Assembly (NCBI GenBank): GCA_017987615.1 | Contig: JAGNTI010000058.1 | Location: 1 to 7,871, forward strand | Source: Sediminibacterium sp. | GTDB taxonomy: Bacteria; Bacteroidota; Bacteroidia; Chitinophagales; Chitinophagaceae | DNA: 7,871 bases | Reading direction: 5' to 3' | Shown: one piece after another, positions 5,700-7,871 of the stretch | Position numbering within the stretch: the first letter of the stretch is position 1 | Layout: every line of letters starts with the position of its first letter | Position numbers and translations under genes: made by a program | The notes under the pieces: generated by a model | What the model was told of the DNA's origin: nothing | What the model saw: only the letters and a program-made list of their open reading frames with translations | Databases searched by the model: none

Positions 5700-7871
5700 C
5701 AGGCTTTGTAACCACTTTATTTAATTGATAACTAATAGCGATTCTGTAATTTCTTGTATTACTTGAGCTAAAAGATTCTAGATTAAAATTAGCACCGTAA
5801 ACAAATGTTTGAAACTGCTGCTGTGTTGTAGGGTCAATAATATTAATAGACACAATTAAACGGCGGTCAAAAAATTTACGTTGCACCCCTAAATTAACCG
5901 TTAAATTACTTCTACTTCTACCCTGCGGATCTGCAAAATTATTATAGCGCGCCGTGCCTTCAAAAGTTAGCAAATTACTTGGGGTAAAATTATAATTGAG
6001 GCTGGTATAAAAAGTAGCGCCATCCCGGTACTTGTACAATAATTTTTCTGAAGCGCCGTACCTATTAAATGTATACCCCGCACTCCCATTCATTCTAAAT
6101 TTTTTGGTAAAAGTATAGCCACCCCAAGCACTTGCTTCATACTCTTTTCTATCAGCAATGTTTTTCCAAGTTACTTCGGTTTTACCACCCGATTGCAATG
6201 TTCGTATGCTATTAAACACCTGCGTTAACTGATTGTACCCAAGTGATGTATTAACGTAATATTTACCTTTTACATAACTAAAATTCCAATCGTAGTTGTG
6301 CGACAAAGTGGGTTCTAAATAAGGATTTCCAAATCTTATATTATAGGGATCACTATAGTCAACATTGGGGTTTAATTCACCAATACCAGGCCTTCGAATG
6401 GTTGCCCTATAAACAAGGGTGGTATTCATTTCTTTTGAGAACTCTTTACGAAGGGTAAAATTGGGAAGTATATTCCAATAGCCATTGTCTACATCACTTG
6501 CATTCCCCTTTAAAAAAACAAACTGCAAATTGGTATACTCGGCCTGAACACCAAAAGATAAGCGGTACTTACTTTTAAAATTATACGATAGGCCAGCTCT
6601 AGCTGTTGCTACGAGCTGTTCGTTGGTAAAATCATTACTTAATAAATCATTGGTTGCAAACACCTGATCCGACTTACGATAAAACAGGGTATTGACACGA
6701 CCATGGTACCAAGTGTTTAAAACAGAAACCCCTCCATTAAAATTATGCTGCTTGGTTTTTAAAGGACGTAAAAAATCGACCCTTAATGACGCCGAATTGT
6801 TGTCTGTATTAAAGAGTTGCCTTTGCGTAGAATCTACCCCCGTTGGTGTTTTATCAGGAAAAAGAAACTGCTGAAAAAATGTTCTATTATTATGGGAAGT
6901 TGATAAATTGGCATTTGCTATAAAGCGTAAATAACCAGGTCCTGTTTTTTGTTTGATATTATAACTCCCAGATAATACATGATTTAAACCGCCGCCCACA
7001 CTGTGGTTATTTCGGTTGCTTAACCGGTAAATTTGCTGCTGGTTGTTGATATTGGTATATGTAGTAGTAGCGTTATTATCAAATGAATTTGGATTGAGCT
7101 GATACGTAAGCGAAAGGATATGTTGTTTGTCAAATTCATAATCGGCCTGCGCTCGAAAATTAGGCCTCGATGAAAAATTGGTATACCTGTTTTGTGTATT
7201 AAAATAATTGGTAGAATCTTTATAAATATTTTCTCTTTTGGAATAACCATTACCCGTAATGGTACTAACACCCACACCTCCATTTAAATTCAATACTAGT
7301 TTTTGATTGCGATAGCTACCATTAGCAGATGTTGATGATTCACCTCTTGTTCCAGCACTCACATTTAACCTTCCAACCCATCCAATTTTTCCTTTTTTGG
7401 TAACAATATTAATAACGCCACCTGTTTCTGTTGCGTATTGAGGTGGAGGGTTTGTCATAACCTCAATTTTATCAATACTATTGCCTGGCAAACTCTCTAA
7501 TAAGTCTTGGAGCTGTTGCGCATTTAAATCGGTGGGCTTGTCATCAATTAATATGCGAGGCTCTTTTCCTTTTAACAATATTTTCCCGTTAGGATCATTG
7601 TTAATAAGGGGCATATTTTTTAATAACTCGGCAGTAGTTGCTCCACCACTTAAAGCACTTTCACCAACATTAAAAATAATTTTATCATCCTTGTTTTCTA
7701 TAAGCGGCTTTTCGGCATATACAATTACTTCAAAACTAGCTGCACCAGAAATGTTTAGCTTAACATCACCCAAATTAAAGTCGTACCGTTCTTCTCTTAA
7801 ATAAATACTGTCAATTTGTAAATCCGCGTATCCTACCATAGAGGCTTTGAGCTTATAATATCCAAATGACA
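5665..7871 (-). CDS. TonB-dependent-type outer membrane beta-barrel receptor (5' end beyond window)
   Basis: 734 residues are visible. The frame stays open to the right edge, reading SFGYYKLKASMVGYADLQI across the ATG at 7839, which is therefore internal and not the start. The first part is the end of a carboxypeptidase regulatory-like beta-sandwich domain, common at the N-terminus of Bacteroidota receptors. A plug domain follows (about 7677-7390), with ELLKNMPLI, RILIDDKPTDLNAQQL, LPGNSIDKIEVMTNPPPQYA and GGVINIVTKKGK, and then a long Asn/Tyr/Thr-rich beta-barrel of the OMP_b-brl_3 type to near the stop. The last recognisable strand is NYRIAISYQL, followed by an 18-residue tail (NKVVTKPVKPLLRASSRS) partly encoded in the overlap with the convergent gene. 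The ligand is unknown; there is no adjacent SusD-like gene in view. The signal peptide and any TonB box would lie outside the window. Confidence 0.9.
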   Translation of the reverse strand, partial: SFGYYKLKASMVGYADLQIDSIYLREERYDFNLGDVKLNISGAASFEVIVYAEKPLIENKDDKIIFNVGESALSGGATTAELLKNMPLINNDPNGKILLKGKEPRILIDDKPTDLNAQQLQDLLESLPGNSIDKIEVMTNPPPQYATETGGVINIVTKKGKIGWVGRLNVSAGTRGESSTSANGSYRNQKLVLNLNGGVGVSTITGNGYSKRENIYKDSTNYFNTQNRYTNFSSRPNFRAQADYEFDKQHILSLTYQLNPNSFDNNATTTYTNINNQQQIYRLSNRNNHSVGGGLNHVLSGSYNIKQKTGPGYLRFIANANLSTSHNNRTFFQQFLFPDKTPTGVDSTQRQLFNTDNNSASLRVDFLRPLKTKQHNFNGGVSVLNTWYHGRVNTLFYRKSDQVFATNDLLSNDFTNEQLVATARAGLSYNFKSKYRLSFGVQAEYTNLQFVFLKGNASDVDNGYWNILPNFTLRKEFSKEMNTTLVYRATIRRPGIGELNPNVDYSDPYNIRFGNPYLEPTLSHNYDWNFSYVKGKYYVNTSLGYNQLTQVFNSIRTLQSGGKTEVTWKNIADRKEYEASAWGGYTFTKKFRMNGSAGYTFNRYGASEKLLYKYRDGATFYTSLNYNFTPSNLLTFEGTARYNNFADPQGRSRSNLTVNLGVQRKFFDRRLIVSINIIDPTTQQQFQTFVYGANFNLESFSSSNTRNYRIAISYQLNKVVTKPVKPLLRASSRS

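Noticed and set aside
7020..7283. Minus-strand 87-residue open frame inside the receptor gene
   Set aside because: It is an alternate-frame shadow of the receptor barrel, rich in Ile from the complementary phase, with no start signal or family resemblance.
7481..7804. Plus-strand 107-residue open frame opposite the receptor plug domain
   Set aside because: It is antisense to a conserved plug domain; its composition is that expected of a shadow frame and no upstream promoter is seen.

Overview
This 7.9 kb window looks like chromosomal DNA from a member of the Bacteroidota, probably a Chitinophagaceae-like species. Three points support this. The start-proximal intergenic gaps carry copies of TAnnTTTG, the -7 promoter element of this phylum. 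The right end encodes an outer-membrane beta-barrel receptor with a carboxypeptidase-like N-terminal domain. One gene belongs to a small conserved protein family that I associate with Bacteroidota. Base composition is AT-rich, and Shine-Dalgarno sequences are essentially absent before the starts, which is also usual for the phylum. I see no mobile elements, CRISPR arrays, tRNA or rRNA genes.

Layout. Left block, minus strand (45-2983): a PyrR-like phosphoribosyltransferase, a phosphohexomutase of the phosphoglucomutase/phosphomannomutase family, and pcm (protein-L-isoaspartate O-methyltransferase). The first two each have a TAnnTTTG box just upstream of the start. pcm follows the mutase after 8 bp and ends in a strong hairpin that includes its stop codon. 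Middle block, plus strand (3084-5699): three closely spaced genes that diverge from the left block across a 100 bp gap with a promoter-like box for each direction. They encode a membrane protein with five predicted helices and two ferredoxin-type [4Fe-4S] motifs, a soluble CCG-domain Fe-S oxidoreductase subunit, and a conserved protein of unknown function. Right block, minus strand (5665 to the right edge): an outer-membrane receptor whose 5' end lies outside the window and whose 3' end overlaps the third middle gene by 35 bp, tail to tail.

How the genes fit together. The first two middle genes correspond to the two halves of single-chain FadF/HdrDE-like proteins, split at the linker between the ferredoxin module and the CCG module. 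They most likely form one membrane-bound electron-transfer complex that passes electrons between a soluble donor (electron-transfer flavoprotein is a reasonable guess) and menaquinone. The third gene is the best candidate here for something undescribed: a small protein with strongly patterned residues but no known function, lying 15 bp downstream of the redox pair. The left block is housekeeping: nucleotide salvage or regulation, sugar-phosphate interconversion and protein repair. No dramatic new system is evident.
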